Origin: Wolfiporia cocos
Lineage: Eukaryota; Basidiomycota; Agaricomycetes; Polyporales; Phaeolaceae
Length of the DNA stretch: 64,000 nucleotides
Direction: 5' to 3'
NCBI GenBank assembly: GCA_029448655.1
Contig: JACCLO010000010.1
Span: 2,790,001 to 2,854,000 of the forward strand
Made by a program: the position numbers and the translations under genes. Positions 19,921 through 30,299 of the stretch are shown here, one piece after another. The stretch's first letter is position 1; each line of letters begins with the position of its first letter. The notes beneath the pieces were generated by a model. The model saw only the letters and a program-made list of their open reading frames with translations. It was not told the origin of the DNA and ran no database searches.

Positions 19921-22612
19921 GGCGTCGACGAGCCAAGAAGAAGGCTGTCACGCTCGACATATACCTAGACCACCCGCGGGCAATCCCCCCTGAGCGCAAA
20001 AGCGAAGGAGCCGCAGGTTACGATCTTCACTCTGCGGAGGAAGTCGTTATACCCAACGGGAAACGTATCACCATAGATACAGGCATAATGATCCGAATGC
20101 CACCCGGTGTATACGGCCGCATTGCTCCACGATCCGGACTCGCCCTAAAGGGAGTCGACGTGGAGGCCGGAGTAGTCGACGAAGACTACACCGGCCGGCT
20201 AAAAGTCATACTGAATAATCAAACTGGAACAGATTATCAGGTCGAGTACGGGGACAGAATCGCCCAGTTCATACTCGAATGCAATATGACACCAGACACG
20301 CGCATAGTAAAAAGCATCAGGGAAACCAGACGCGGAACACAGGGGTTCGGCTCTACTGGTGAGAAACTCAGAGGGAATGTAGTGGTAATCCAGACGGGAA
20401 AACGGGGAAGGCAGATCGAAGTACCGATCACCCTCCACCGCCCTGATGGACGCGCCTTCTTCACAAAGGCACTGATAGACTCCGGTTCAACGGGATCGGT
20501 CATCAGTCGTGCCTATGTGGAGGAACACAAACTCGAGCAACTCCCACTAGACCGACCCGTCAAACTGTACAACGCTGACGGTAGTACCAACGCTGCGGGC
20601 AAAATGACGCACTATGTCGAACTCCAGATGCAGATCGACACGCATTTGGAAACGCGCAAGTTCCACGTCACCGAGCTGAGCTCGACCGACATATTCCCCG
20701 GCTTCGACTGGCTGGAAGATCACAATCCCACCATCGACTGGAAGAAACGCCGAATCACCTTCACCTGCGACTGCGAACACGAGCAGATCGAGGATGGTGA
20801 CCATATCTATTACATCTTCGCTGACGCTTGGATACGGAATAGGGAAGAGTGCCGGGCCGACATTGCTGAGCGAGTCCGCGCGACGAAGGCAACCGAGATC
20901 GCCATCGCCACCGGCAAAACCACGGAAGCCAAGACTTTCGAGGAGGTAGTCCCCGAGTACTTACACGAATTTGAAGACGTGTTTAAGGAAACGGAATTCG
21001 ACCACCTTCCCGAAAGACGACCGTGGGACCATGCCATAGAACTACTACCGAACTCCGAACCCTACGCCGGCAAGATCTATGCCCTATCGCCCCGAGAACA
21101 AGAAGCGTTAGACGACTTTCTAGAGGAACAACTACGGACCGGACGAATCCGACCATCCAAGTCACCATGGGGGGCACCATTCTTCTTCGTCAAGAAGAAG
21201 GATGGGAAACTGAGACCCATTCAGGACTATTGGAAGTTGAACCAGATGACCAAGAAGAACCGGTACCCGCTCCCCCTGATCACGGAACTGCTCAACAAGC
21301 TGAAACGAACTAAGTACTTTTCCAAATTGGACATTCGTTGGGGATACACGAACGTCAGAATCAAAGAAGGCGACGAAGAAAAAGCCGCCTTCATCACTAA
21401 TAGAGGACTATACGAGCCATTAGTGATGTTCTCTTCGGAATGTGCAACGCACCGGGCACGTTCCAGACTTTGATGAATGACATCTTCCGAGATCTGATAA
21501 TGACAGGAAAGGTCATTGTATACCTAGACGACATACTTGTTTTCACGGAGACCGAGGCAGAACACAAAGAGATCCTGCGCAAGGTTCTGCTCATTCTCCG
21601 TCAAAACAAGCTAACCTGTAAACCAGAGAAATGCGAGTTCATGAAGTCGGAAGTAGAATACTTAGGACATATAATCTCTCACGGGGAAATCCGTATGGAT
21701 CCCGCGAAGGTGGCGGCAGTGGCTGAATGGCCCGCACCTCGGAACAAGAAAGAAGTGCAATCCTTCATTGGATTCGCAAACTTCTACCGGAGATTTATAC
21801 CTAAGTTCTCCACGGTAGCACACCCACTGATAAACCTAACCAAGGACACGCCTTGGCAGTGGGGTACGGCGGAACAAGAGTGTTTTGATAAGTTAAAGAA
21901 AATATTTATCAAAGCACCCGTGTTAGGGATACCAAACAACGACGACCCTTTCCGCATCGAAGCAGACTCTTCAGACTTCGCGACTGGAGCCTGCCTCATG
22001 CAGAAACAGGACGGTGTCTGGAAACCCATCGCCTACCAGAGTAAGACGATGCTACCGGCAGAACGGAACTACGAGATTTACGACAGAGAACTCCTCGCCA
22101 TCATGCGCGCACTTGATGAATGGCGGCATTTTGTAATGGGTGGCAAACACCCTGTAGAAGTACTAACGGACCATAAAAACCTAGAGTATTCTAAAACCCC
22201 GCAGAAAATTAATCCACGCCAAGCCCGGTGGATGACGGAACTCGCCGAGTATGACCTACAACTCGTGCACATCCCCGGAAAGACCAATGGAAGGGCCGAT
22301 GGGCTTTCCCGAAGAAGTGATCACGGCAACGACAAGGATCACCTCGAAGGGCAAGTCGTCCTGAAGCCACACCTCTTCGTCCAAGATAGCGCAGAAAGGC
22401 TGCGATCCTCATTCTATACTGTAGTCAAGGGTATCACCCACGACGAAGTAAAAGAAAGGGTCAAAGCAGAAGCCGCTCTCTACGATGGAAAGGAAGGAGT
22501 AGAAGTAGGGGAAACGACCGAGGACGGTCTGCGATATAGGAGGGGGAGGTTAATTATCCCTCGGGACGAAGAATTAATCGGAAAAATCATTTCTTCGTTC
22601 CACGACACCGTC
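19921..22612 (+). pseudogene. pol of element B: dUTPase, protease, RT, RNase H
   Basis: Continues the gag frame. A dUTPase (about 19955-20360) shows AAGYDLHSA, PRSGLAL, GVVDEDYTG with the catalytic Asp, GDRIAQFIL and GFGSTG; it precedes the protease, the opposite order to element A. The protease has ALIDSGSTGS (about 20470-20500). RT begins near 21050; a +2 insertion at about 21428-21436 (TTCTCTTCGG where TTCTTCGG is expected) shifts the frame, and coding resumes at 21440 with VYLDDILVF. One conserved Arg reads as Trp (DYWKLN), another possible CpG change. RNase H shows EADSSDFA, YEIYDRELL and LTDHKNL. The frame stops inside the inserted element, just after the first His of the integrase zinc domain (SSFHDTV). 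Confidence 0.9.
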
Positions 22613-23171
22613 TGACACAGACTTACGTCTGTGCTACCCCTGGGCTCAGGGGGAACCATACACGCCGTTGAGCGAGCCTACAAGTCACCGTGCCAGCGCT
22701 GAACGCAGAGGCAACGTGGGGGTGACTAGTCCCCTTGTGTACGTCGAGGTAACAGAGGCGGCTCACAGACTAGCACGACGCGATACGGGCCCCGGGCCAG
22801 AGAGCATCACAGCGATAGTAAGAAAGGGGCTATGCCCAATTGTCGAGAATCTTAGGAATGGGGAGTAAGCCCACATTCCGTCGTAATATATACATGAGCG
22901 ATGTGCCTACTAGTACTGCCCTAAAGATGAGGCCTGTGCGCCGTATCTACTGGGTCATGTGCTAAGTGACGCTACATGTAACTACTGTGACCATAACGTG
23001 AGTACCGGAGGCGCGCGCTACCCTACAGCGCTAACCTAACGACCAGGTGACCTGCAATAACTGGGAGTGACGCTGGAGGTGACTATGGAGTAGAGGCGCG
23101 GCGTACGCCTAGCGCCGCACATACAACCTATAGCGAGGGAGTCTAAATTAATAAAGGAATAATTTGTGACA
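22613..23171 (-). repeat. 3' LTR (element orientation) of the non-autonomous element
   Basis: 559 bp, apparently identical to 23970-24528. On the + strand it starts TGACACAGAC and ends TTTGTGACA. Confidence 0.9.
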
Positions 23172-23186
23172 TTACCCCCCCTCTCG
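23172..23186 (-). other. polypurine tract of the non-autonomous element
   Basis: On the - strand the sequence CGAGAGGGGGGGTAA lies directly before the 3' LTR. No comparably placed tract supports the opposite orientation as well. Confidence 0.65.
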
Positions 23187-23956
23187 AAAAACGTCGTCCC
23201 TGACGTTCTACCTTGAATCCTACGACGCTCGCTACCTTGGTTGCTTGTTTGACTCGAGGCCCATCCTTTCTTCGCGGAAGGTGGGGAGCACCCAGGAGCA
23301 CGGTCCGTCCGCCGGTGGTGGAGCGAAAAGAGCTAGCCTGCAGGAAGAATTGGGAGTTCCACTCATCCCGGATTCCTTACATCCCGCAACGTGAGTCGAC
23401 GAGGCGTGTCAGCGGTGAGCGGGCCCATCGGAGTTGGGTAATGGCCAATCATTCCGCTCCTAGGACTGACGCCGACATGGCTACGCGTGGCCTACCGACC
23501 TTGGGGTATGTGGTTCGCTCGTTGGTATTCGATAGTCTGTTGTGGTGGATTGCCTTCTGACCTTAGTGATCGCCGGTGTGGGGTTGGGTACCCTTGCGGG
23601 ACCCTTCGCATACCCACAGATCAAAGTTCTTGACGATAACCCCTGCCGCCCAGGGGTAAGTGGCCGGACTGCCCTAGACCTCCACGCGCACGCGCATTCC
23701 CTTTGCAGGGGTGACGGCGGCGGGTCCTCAAACGGGGCTTACGTCGGTCGACCCCTTCTATCTTGCGTTCGAAAGAGGGCGGACTTGCTTACTCACTCCC
23801 TATGGTCGCTTTGCCAGGTGTAGCATTTCGTGGGGGCTCGTAAAACTACGGACCGACGGCGCTTCTACCGTCGGCTGCCCCGCCATGCTGCCTTGGCGAC
23901 CTGTAGGTGGAGAACCCTCGGCCCCAGCGCAGGTGGCGCCGGAGGGGAGGTAAGAT

Positions 23957-23968
23957 ATTCCTAAGATT
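23957..23968 (-). other. primer-binding site of the non-autonomous element, self-priming type
   Basis: AATCTTAGGAAT (- strand) starts one base inside the 5' LTR border. Its exact complement occurs in the LTR at 24205-24216, and a TATA box (TATATATT on the - strand, 24242-24249) lies 33 bp upstream of that block. Both spacings match elements A and B. Confidence 0.72.
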
Positions 23969-23969
23969 A

Positions 23970-24528
23970 TGACACAGACTTACGTCTGTGCTACCCCTGG
24001 GCTCAGGGGGAACCATACACGCCGTTGAGCGAGCCTACAAGTCACCGTGCCAGCGCTGAACGCAGAGGCAACGTGGGGGTGACTAGTCCCCTTGTGTACG
24101 TCGAGGTAACAGAGGCGGCTCACAGACTAGCACGACGCGATACGGGCCCCGGGCCAGAGAGCATCACAGCGATAGTAAGAAAGGGGCTATGCCCAATTGT
24201 CGAGAATCTTAGGAATGGGGAGTAAGCCCACATTCCGTCGTAATATATACATGAGCGATGTGCCTACTAGTACTGCCCTAAAGATGAGGCCTGTGCGCCG
24301 TATCTACTGGGTCATGTGCTAAGTGACGCTACATGTAACTACTGTGACCATAACGTGAGTACCGGAGGCGCGCGCTACCCTACAGCGCTAACCTAACGAC
24401 CAGGTGACCTGCAATAACTGGGAGTGACGCTGGAGGTGACTATGGAGTAGAGGCGCGGCGTACGCCTAGCGCCGCACATACAACCTATAGCGAGGGAGTC
24501 TAAATTAATAAAGGAATAATTTGTGACA
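23970..24528 (-). repeat. 5' LTR (element orientation) of the non-autonomous element
   Basis: 559 bp, apparently identical to the other copy. It holds the promoter TATA box at 24242-24249 and the primer block at 24205-24216, both read on the - strand. Confidence 0.9.
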
Positions 24529-26054
24529 CCGTCTCAGCAGGACACCCTGGCACCGAAAACACGTACACTGCCATACACCGACACTACTGGTGGCCAAAGA
24601 TGCGCTCAGACATCCACCAGTACGTCAAGGCTTGTATCAAGTGCCAGGCCGCTAAGCCGGACCGATCCAAACGCGCGGCTCCACTCAACCCGAACCCGAC
24701 TCCAGCACGCAACTGGGAGAACATTTCCGTCGATATGATCACGGGACTCCCCACTTCCAAGGGTCGCGACGCCATCATCGTAGTAGTAGACATGAAGTCA
24801 AAGGACTATATAGCTGTACCAACAACGACTAAACTATCGGCCGAAGGATGGGCCAACATATTTATAGACAAAGTATATACACAACACGGACTACCTAAAA
24901 AAGTATTTAGCGACAGAGGACCACAATTTGTAGCAGAATTCATAAAGGACGTGTACCGTAGACTAGGCATACAGGGAAACCCGAGTACCGCGTTCCACCC
25001 ACAGACAGACGGGCAGACGGAACGTATGAACCAGGAACTCGAGGTCTACCTTAGGTTATTTATTAACGATACTCATACGAACTGGCCGGACTTACTCCCG
25101 CTGGCAAGCTTTGCGTACAAGACACACGTACACAGTAGCACGGGATATAGTCCCTTTTACCTTACGCACGGATACCACCCCTTCACAGGTGTAGAGGCGC
25201 CGGAACAAGAAGAGGGGGTAGCACGGGATTGGGTCGAACACATGCACACTATATCCAAACTCGCTTCACAGAACCTGGAGAAAGCTAAGCTACGCATGAA
25301 AGAGTACTACGATAGGAAACGGGCATCGCCACTATCGTACTCTGAAGGCGACTTGGTTTGGGTCGACGGCCGTAACATAAACATGGGCCACCCAACCAAG
25401 AAGCTTGACTCCAAGCGATTTGGACCGTACAAGGTCACGAAGAAGGTCGGGCATGGAGCATACGAACTAGACCTCCCCGCAGACATGCGCGGAATATACC
25501 CAGTATTCAACGAGGTCTTACTCCTACCATACACACCGCCTGCCTTCCCCAATCAAGACCATAGTAAAGTGACTAAAAGCGATGACGTTCGCAGGCCTCT
25601 CAGGATCCTCGAATCCAGAGAAGACCGAGGGCGAATCGAGCTAGAAGTTGAATGGTCTGACGGGACTAAAACGTGGGAACGAAAACGTGGATTGAACCAT
25701 TATCAAGAGCTAGTCACCAAGTTCTTCGAAGCCAGACCGTCCGCTCCAGGCAACCAGTGGAAAAACAGAAACACTGGATGGGACCACTCTAACACCAAGT
25801 GGGATCCAGAATGGGAGGACTTCGAACGAAAAGCTCAGGAAATGGGACTTAGGGAGAACCCGAAGGAGTTCATCATATACGATGACATAGATAACACGCT
25901 TCTAATCAAAGGCAGCATACCATTCTACGCCTACGAAAAGAAGCTCGTCGCTCGTAACTTCTGGTTCTGCGATCCACGAACACGGGTCATGCAATACGGA
26001 ATACGCGTCGGACAACCAGTAGAATCCACTATACCTGAATCGAAAGGATACTAG
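24529..26054 (+). pseudogene. integrase, chromodomain-like tail and C-terminal extension of element B
   Basis: Resumes in frame after the inserted element (HDTVSAGHPG), completing the HHCC zinc domain (GHPG..CIKCQ). The catalytic triad is intact by eye: Asp in ISVDMITGLP, Asp in FSDRGPQFV and Glu in the TERMNQELEVYLR stretch. The C-terminal region (RFGPYKVTKKVGHGAYELDLP) leads to a chromodomain-like segment (about 25590-25720: RILESRE, IELEVEW, KTWERKRGL) lacking the full aromatic set. About 110 more residues rich in Trp, Asp and Lys follow, to the stop at 26052-26054, and I do not recognise them. This part has no stop codon, but it is cut off from the rest of pol. Confidence 0.88.
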
Positions 26055-26180
26055 ATCTACCCGGTTCTAAACACTCTCCAACTAGCGCACCCACACATAT
26101 GCACCAAAACCGTAGACCACCCGTGCCATGTTGACCAAACTATGTACAAAGTGATTGCTGGGCGTGGGGACACGCAGCTA

Positions 26181-26193
26181 GAAGAGGGGGTAC
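26181..26193 (+). other. polypurine tract of element B
   Basis: GAAGAGGGGGTAC directly precedes the 3' LTR at 26194. Confidence 0.7.
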
Positions 26194-26564
26194 TGTCACA
26201 AGCCGATTTTCTCCAACTAGCTTGCGACTAGGGACAACCCTTATCTTATCTAAGCGCCCGCCTATGCATCACGTGCAAGGACCCCGAACACCCCACACGT
26301 GCTTACACAGACCCCGGACACCCTTGTTGTGGCTCTACACCTACGATAGGGTTTACCATACTCTAAACGGTCTATCAGCTTACGTAATACTGTATAGTAG
26401 CCAAACATGTACAAACAGCCTACGAGCATATATACCAGCCAGACGAGCAGGGAGCACCCCAGACTCGTCTTGGCCTTTGTTGCCTTGAGTAGCCTCAGAC
26501 TAGGAATACGCTTCCACGCGAGTAATATTCCCCTGAGTAGTTGCTTAAGAATACGCTTGTGTCA
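26194..26564 (+). repeat. 3' LTR of element B
   Basis: 371 bp. It differs from the 5' LTR at two positions seen by eye: a CACGTG/CACATG site (CpG transition) and a GCGAGT/GCGGGT site. The CCCAG duplication follows. Confidence 0.92.
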
Positions 26565-29500
26565 CCCAGGCTCGGCTCGGCCCGGCTTAAGTCGGCTCGG
26601 CCAGGCCCGGCTCACGGCTTTGAGCCGTGCTTTGCACATCACTACCACTGCTAGAGGATGCACTGGCAGCTCAGAACGACATGGGCAATGTGCTCATAGA
26701 AGGTGAGCTTGTATAGCTGGATTTCTGGTGACTTTGCCATGCTAATAATAATCAGGGGATGCAGATGAGCTTCCGTACATTCAGCACATTACACAAGATC
26801 CCCCCATGACTCAGGAGATCTGGGAGAATGCAACTGATGTGGCGCATCATCATGCTCCTCTGTTCATGGCTACACCTGCATTTCCACCTTCCATACCGTG
26901 CCTGTGCTCTCATGCTTCATATTCTGCGAATCATCTTCAGAGCTTTGCATCTTCTTCAGGATGGCTCGGATACTCCGATAACACTTGCGACTGCACTTGT
27001 TCGACTTGGACTTGGCGACAACTTCGAGATCAGAGCGATGTGTGTCTCATGCTGCCGAGTATACTCCACCAAGTCCTCTTCTGACCTCTGCTGCGCAAAA
27101 TGCAAGGTCCCACTTCTCAAACCCACTCTTGCTTCGCAGAATGCAGCAGCGTCAGGTGCCCCCATGCCTGGGAAAGTTCTTGCTCATGTTCCGAGACTTC
27201 AAGTACCATATTCACTACTCTCTGATCAACTGGCAGCATACATCCCCCGTCTCGAGCAATCTTTGGATGCGTGGCGCACCAGACCAGCACCGCGGCCAGG
27301 AGAGCTACGCAACATACAGGATGGTAAGCTATGGGCTACACTACCTGGACCCCCAGGCGACGAACAGCCCTTCTTCTACAATGGGCCAGACAGACGTGAT
27401 CCTGCAGAGCTTCGTATTGGGATCACATTGGGATTTGATGGGTAATTGATTATCCTCTGACTTCAGAGCCATACACATGATAATTATCGCCCACAGGTTC
27501 TCATACACGCGTAGTGCATTTGCTGACAAACATAGCAGTGGCGTCCTGTCTAATTGCTTCGCAAACTTAGAGATTGATGAAAAGTGCGTAATCACTTGCA
27601 TTCTGAGATCTACTAATAAACGAGAGGCAGATATTAAACATGGAATCTTGTTCTGTGTGGCCTCACGCCAGGACCAAAGGAACTCACAGGTGATGAGCTA
27701 CAATATTTCATGAGCGACTATGTCACAGATCTCCTACATCTATATGACAATGGAATCATTATCAAGACACCCTTATATCCTGAAGGTGAGCAAATTACAA
27801 TGTCTCAGATAGTTGATAATTCAGATAGCATACAAGGTCGCTGTGTGCGAATCATACTCATTGCTGTCTGCTGCGATCACCCCGCCCTCTGCCACATGTG
27901 TGGATTCGGTGACCACAATACCAAGAATTCGTTTTGTACTAAATGTACGATACCTCATGACCAGCTTGCTACTGAAGCTGGCATGACAATTGATGGTGCG
28001 TTCACAAGGCATTGTTGAATATTAAGTTAATCATGTAATGCAGGATTTTGTCGCCGTGATGGGAAGCAACACTGCGACTGGGCTGGTCAGCATGCACAGA
28101 TAAATGATGCTAAGACTCGTGAAGCATTTTTCAGAGAGCATGCGACGAAATATTATGAGCTATCACGGCTCCCATATTTTGATCCAGTTAGGATGTCCAT
28201 AATTGATCCGATGCACAACATCTTGTTAGGCGGGTGTTCATATATTCTGAGAGCATGTGTAAGCATCACTGATGAGTGTATAGGTATCGTTAAGACCCAG
28301 TGGCTCAATGCATGGGTTGACGAGAATGCTCTGCGAGGCCATACAAAGAAGGTTGAGCGTGAGCTCGACCAGGTTCACAAATATCTCGCCAGTGTAGGTG
28401 CTAATTACTCATTTATTTCGGTATATTCATTCAATTACAGTTCGAGATGCCACGTTGGGTTGCACGCTTGCCCAAAGATGTTGGATATCCTGCAGGTGGA
28501 TCGCTGACTGCCGATGAATGGAAGGGCATGGTATTAAATTATTGCCCTATTGTGGTGGGTTTATTTTCAAACTCTACTTCATGTATTCATGCTGATATAA
28601 TCAATTGTACATCCTTTGAGATTCCACTAATATGGGATGAGTGGCAGCCATCCGCACAAAATACGCACAAGCGTGCAATGCAGAAGTGGCAAAAGAATGA
28701 GTATGTGCGACTAAAACGCATTGAGAAGGGAAAGCGTAGGGCTGATGGGTCTGAAGAGCAACAAGCTCCTAAACCGAAGATTCACATGCACGAAGAAGAT
28801 GCTGATAATTTTCTTAAGTTAGCTTCTGCACTTGAAATTATCCTCGCACGCACAGTTGATGTTAATGAACTTCCTCGTGCTCGTGAGTTGCTGCAGAGCT
28901 ACCTGCAGACCTTTCTAAAGGTAAGATCCATGCAAGCACACAATCACCATGCTATCTGAACGTTTCCCTACAGTTACACAAGGACAAAGTGAAACCGAAC
29001 TTCCACTATGTTACTCACATCTTTGATCAAATCGAGGATTATGGACCTGTATATGGCTTCTGGACATTTCTGTCCGAGCGTCTCAACAAAGTACTCAAGA
29101 GCTACAGCACAAGTAATCATGAGGGCGGAGAAATAGAGGTTTCATTCTTTCGGGCATTCTCACGCGATGTACGCATACGGCACCTGGTACGAATGATTTC
29201 ATATCTTCTAACTTGATTCTAATCTATTTTGATCTAGGTGACGGACTTGGGACGTGGGGGCAATCATGACTCTGTAGAAGCTGATGCAACTACTCAGGCA
29301 GCAAGGCTAATTTCAAGATCTGATCAGGATCAGCGGGGAACAATAGCATCCCTTCAACACCCAGATCAGCAGGTAGCTGACGACTGTGAGTGCCTAGACC
29401 TGATATGTGCAACTCCGAGCTTCTATCTATATGCTGACACACATCTACCTTGAGGGAATAACCATATAATTGGTCGATTTTCGCTGGCTGGCTCTATCGT

Positions 29501-30299
29501 ACAGCAGCTGTCTTCAGTTCAACGACAAATGCTCCTGCAGTTCTACAGTGACCAATTTCCTCAGGCATATATTGTGGATATCCAACATCTGCAGCCTCCT
29601 TCTGGTTCGACATACCTAACAACTAGTGTGCGCATCCATGATCACCTCGTACTTGAAGGTCGACGCATTATACCATCACGCCGAGCTGGAGTCCGTGCCC
29701 CTGACTCAATCATTCAAATCAACCGAAATGGGACTCGGTTCGTTGGTGAAGTGTTCGGCATATATACTCATCAGCAGGCAGGAATCAGCAAGCCATCTCA
29801 CCTAGTTGAAGTGCGCTGGTTCAAGCCCCTTGAAGACTTGGATGTAAGCTCCTGGGACCCATAGTGCGTACTGTATATGCTAATACTGGTAGACTGAGCA
29901 TTAATGAACTAAATTAGCCCAGAGCTCGAGATCATGTTCTGGGAATACAATACCTATCTTGATCCACAGTCATCAGGGCCTCCTGCACTGATTCCAATCG
30001 CCTCCATCCTATCTCAAGCATGCCGTACTACAATCAGAAAATATCCAGTACGTCCACAGGGATATGAGTCAGATGATGAGCAGTTGGACTCTATGTCCGA
30101 CATACTTGAAACTGCAGCACCATGCATTGTCTGGGCAACGACAGGGCTTACAAGGGCAAGTATTATACTTGCTGTATGTCTGCTACATCTGGGCCTAATG
30201 TGGTGGTATATAGGATTCAGTTGTGATTTGTCTAGCATCAGGGCATATAAGATAGCGTTGGGCCTCGAGCTGCAGGAGCTTGTGCATATACATGTGCAG

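Larger units (their letters stand above)
22613..24528 (-). mobile_element. non-autonomous LTR retrotransposon inside the element B integrase
   Basis: 1916 bp with two 559-bp LTRs (22613-23171 and 23970-24528) that look identical, a 798-bp internal region, and the duplication CCGTC at 22608-22612 and 24529-24533. The orientation is set on the - strand: the LTR then begins TGTCACAAATT, a polypurine tract (GAGAGGGGGGG) abuts the 3' LTR, and the primer-binding site lies beside the 5' LTR. No frame resembles gag or pol, so it must have been moved in trans. The internal 3' edge (ACGTCAGGGACGACGTT before the tract) may be a remnant of an autonomous relative. Confidence 0.9.
16416..26569 (+). mobile_element. 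element B: Ty3/gypsy retrotransposon with dUTPase
   Basis: 371-bp LTRs at 16421-16791 and 26194-26564 show only about two differences, and CCCAG is duplicated at 16416-16420 and 26565-26569. Internal order: gag, dUTPase, protease, RT, RNase H, integrase, chromodomain-like tail and a further C-terminal extension. Gag and pol share one frame, unlike element A. A non-autonomous LTR element occupies 22613-24528. Near-identical LTRs mean recent insertion, yet a TGA in gag and a 2-bp insertion in RT already break it. Confidence 0.93.
15891..26644. mobile_element. GC-rich hAT-like element, copy 1, split by element B
   Basis: Terminal inverted repeats TAGTGATGTGCAAAGCACGG at 15891 and its complement ending at 26644, with the 8-bp duplication CCACTGCT at 15883-15890 and 26645-26652. 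Both ends carry dense arrays of GGCCCGGCTC-like motifs. Without the retrotransposon (16421-26569) it is about 605 bp and codes for nothing, so it is non-autonomous. It sits inside an exon of the Tnp2-type gene, and joining across one duplication restores that reading frame. Confidence 0.9.
14829..30180 (+). pseudogene. Tnp2/CACTA-type (Plavaka-like) transposase gene, interrupted and decayed
   Basis: Multi-exon transposase of the basidiomycete Tnp2 group. The first exon (ATG 14829) joins across a 58-bp intron with a TACTAAT branch site to a Cys/His cluster (CFCRAYNC..H), typical of the N-terminus. After an acidic repeat region (PELxxVPE..., 15421-15830) the gene is cut at 15890 by a hAT-like element and resumes at 26645 in the same exon. 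Downstream are a Cys pair (CVSCC..CCAKC), GPKELTGDELQYF, CDHPALCHMCGFGDHN with FCTKC, DPMHNILLG (28207-28233), LTADEWKGMVLNYCP and VKPNFHYVTHIFDQ with GPVYGFWTFLSERLN. Decay: a frameshift near 15690, an apparent frame change near 26850 and a TAA at 27635-27637. Last recognisable coding is near 30150; the end is not defined. The Plavaka label is by family resemblance only. Confidence 0.85.

Noticed and set aside
23213..23953. Open frames inside the non-autonomous element
   Set aside because: They read opposite to the element orientation and show no domain.
22613..24528. Plus-strand orientation for the non-autonomous element, with GGAGGGGAGG near 23941 as polypurine tract
   Set aside because: That run is about 20 bp from the LTR border. 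On the minus strand the tract abuts the LTR and the primer-binding site and TATA box both fit.
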